Assembly (NCBI GenBank): GCA_949298955.1
Contig: CASFYQ010000011.1
Coordinates: forward strand, 1 to 64,000
From: an uncultured Bacteroidales bacterium
GTDB taxonomy: Bacteria; Bacteroidota; Bacteroidia; Bacteroidales; Barnesiellaceae
Direction: 5' to 3'
DNA: 64,000 nucleotides
Shown piece by piece: positions 62,610 through 64,000 of the stretch (its first letter is position 1; every line of letters starts with the position of its first letter). The position numbers and the translations under genes are program-made. Under the pieces are notes generated by a model. That model was not told where the DNA came from and searched no databases. It was given only the letters and a program-made list of their open reading frames with translations.

Positions 62610-62625
62610 CAAAGATAGTGAAAGG
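62610..62625 (-). repeat. Distal copy of the 16-bp ychF promoter repeat
   Basis: CAAAGATAGTGAAAGG on the plus strand, identical to 62522..62537 and 88 bases away in the same direction. It also carries a -7 TATCTTTG on the minus strand. The rest of the 311-base gap between ychF and the MscS gene shows no other feature. Confidence 0.6.
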
Positions 62626-62792
62626 AGAGAGCTGAGACAAATGAAAACACAGTTTTCAATTTGTGGTCATGCCGAATCGATTTCTGCTTTTATCCCACAG
62701 TCGGTGAAAGGCGCGTGTGGAAACATGCCCTTTTGCCGGGGCTCGTGAACCCAATGAGGTTGCGGTTCGTTTTAGGAAGAAAAGAGATTGCG

Positions 62793-64000
62793 ATGTATAA
62801 AACGTATGAAATAGCCGATAGGCTCATGGCCTGGGTATCGGATTTGCTACAACGGTTCACCGGTGAGCCCTCGCCGGTGTGGAACCAGATTGTATATAGC
62901 CTTTTGGTCTTTTTAATAGCCATTGTGTTGGGACGCATTTTGCGGGTGATTGTAGTTTATGCCATTCAAAAGCTGGTCCGATACCGGGGTAGCAGTTTAA
63001 TTAAAGGATTGGCCGAAGCGCATATTTTTTCCCGCATGACGCATATCATTCCGCCATTGGTGATATTGGCCTTGCTGCCGTTTGCTTTCCATGGATTGCC
63101 CACCTTCCTGAAACTTATCGAGAAATTGTGTTGGATTTATGTGCTGGGAGTGATTGTTTTCTCGATTAATACGCAACTGTCGGTTTTTTGGAAAATCTAT
63201 TCGCCCCGCACCGCCTTGCGTGATCGTCCTATGAAAGGCATGCTTCAAATCATAAAGGGCATATTGGCCGGTTTTTGGGTAATCGTGACCGTGTCGATTC
63301 TAATCGAACGATCGCCTATGGCTCTGATTACCGGGTTGGGAGCCTTTGCCGCTGTGCTGATGCTGGTCTTCAAGGACAGTATTCTGGGTTTTGTGGCGGG
63401 GGTTCAGTTGTCGCAAAACGACATGATTCGCAATGGCGATTGGATTGTTGTGCCGGGCGGCAGTGTAAACGGCATCGTCATCGACGTGTCGCTCAACACG
63501 GTGAAGGTGCAGAATTTCGATAACACGATTGTGACCTTGCCCCCTTATTCGCTGGTGTCGGGCGAGGTGCAGAACTGGCGGGGAATGACCGAGTCGGGCG
63601 GTCGACGCATCATGCGCTCGTTTACCATCGATTTGAGTACCGTGAAATTCTGCACACCCGAGTTTCTGGACCAGATGAAAGAAATCGGTATTTTGCGAGA
63701 TTTCATTGAAAAAAAAGAGGCTCAACAGCAGCGAGGAGCGGTGGAAAATACCCAAAACAGCGAGGGCTTGGTAAACGGAACCATCGAGACCAACCTGGGA
63801 TTGTTCAGGGCTTACATGACTCTCTATCTGCAACAACACCGGTTTATAGGCAGGCAGATGACTTTGATGGTACGTACGCTCGACCCCACCGATAACGGGC
63901 TCCCCATGCAGCTCTACTGCTTTTCGACCAATACCGATTGGGTGAGCTACGAGTCGATTCAATCGGAAATTTTTGAACACTATGCGGCCATCATGCCGCA
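62793..64000 (+). CDS. MscS-family mechanosensitive ion channel (YbdG-like), incomplete at the right edge
   Basis: The open frame runs for 402 codons from the ATG at 62793 and continues out of the window. The protein has four to five membrane segments, then the MscS pore helix and beta domain: GLGAFAAVLMLVFKDSILGFVAGVQ, NGDWIVVPGGSVNGIVIDVSLNTVKVQN and the NW-type continuation (EVQNWRG). The long C-terminal cytosolic domain fits the miniconductance (YbdG/YnaI-type) group. It would release solutes on osmotic downshift. Confidence 0.9.
   Translation, partial: MYKTYEIADRLMAWVSDLLQRFTGEPSPVWNQIVYSLLVFLIAIVLGRILRVIVVYAIQKLVRYRGSSLIKGLAEAHIFSRMTHIIPPLVILALLPFAFHGLPTFLKLIEKLCWIYVLGVIVFSINTQLSVFWKIYSPRTALRDRPMKGMLQIIKGILAGFWVIVTVSILIERSPMALITGLGAFAAVLMLVFKDSILGFVAGVQLSQNDMIRNGDWIVVPGGSVNGIVIDVSLNTVKVQNFDNTIVTLPPYSLVSGEVQNWRGMTESGGRRIMRSFTIDLSTVKFCTPEFLDQMKEIGILRDFIEKKEAQQQRGAVENTQNSEGLVNGTIETNLGLFRAYMTLYLQQHRFIGRQMTLMVRTLDPTDNGLPMQLYCFSTNTDWVSYESIQSEIFEHYAAIMP

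Noticed and set aside
1..64000. CRISPR array, prophage, integrative element or insertion sequence
   Set aside because: No spaced direct repeats, no transposase or integrase, no phage structural genes and no att-like duplications beside the tRNAs were found.

Overview
The window looks like a chromosome segment of a Bacteroidales bacterium (phylum Bacteroidota), probably a gut anaerobe near Barnesiella/Coprobacter; the genus is a guess. The evidence is repeated use of the Bacteroidota promoter -7 element TAnnTTTG (in several places with a TTG/TTTG element 19-21 bases upstream), a type IX secretion protein (PorZ), a surface protein with a type IX C-terminal sorting domain, Bacteroidota-restricted families (DUF2851, DUF4294), a three-subunit B-type succinate dehydrogenase/fumarate reductase, and DNA repair and tRNA modification genes without Shine-Dalgarno sites. 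There is no phage, transposon, integrase or CRISPR array.

Layout. 0-3.4 kb: tail of a formylglycine-generating-enzyme-like protein, tRNA-Leu, manC, and a minus-strand dtd-mazG-deoC operon. 3.5-9.6 kb: minus-strand ybeY-mnmG-apt-uvrC and an SpmA-SpmB fusion membrane protein. 10-19.4 kb: an AlkD-like gene and an envelope glycan cluster of seven glycosyltransferase-type genes, including a GT8-GT4 fusion and a duplicated GT2 pair. 19.7-34.4 kb: mainly plus-strand housekeeping genes (nadB, prolyl oligopeptidase, dapB-lepB-lepB paralogue-wbqC, cysE, an RNA methyltransferase, purD and membrane proteins). 34.4-41 kb: rdgB-porZ-NUDIX, a membrane protein plus acyltransferase pair, and a YitT protein. 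41-45 kb: nadA and leuS. 45-47 kb: two AT-rich gene-poor stretches flanking a SPOUT methyltransferase and a DUF4294 gene. 47-64 kb: radical SAM enzyme, sdhCAB, a thioredoxin-like lipoprotein, a beta-helix surface protein, EamA transporter, HAD phosphatase, CorA, two tRNA-Asn, adenosine-kinase-like PfkB, S41 protease, ychF and a partial MscS-type channel.

The most interesting signal is not a gene. The two AT-rich stretches at about 45.0-45.4 and 46.6-47.0 kb carry clustered DnaA-box sequences (TTATNCACA). The plus strand changes from C-rich on the left to G-rich on the right at the same place, irrespective of which strand encodes the genes. Together these suggest the chromosomal replication origin, although dnaA is not in the window. 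The second notable observation is a signal peptidase I paralogue directly downstream of lepB in which both catalytic residues are replaced.

The genes connect in a few themes: envelope building (manC supplying GDP-mannose, the glycosyltransferase cluster, WbqC, acyltransferase), protein export (LepB and paralogue, PorZ, sorting-domain protein), NAD synthesis (nadA and nadB far apart), nucleotide-pool cleaning (MazG, RdgB, NUDIX) and tRNA/rRNA maturation (MnmG, YbeY, RlmL-like, SPOUT, LeuRS, Dtd).
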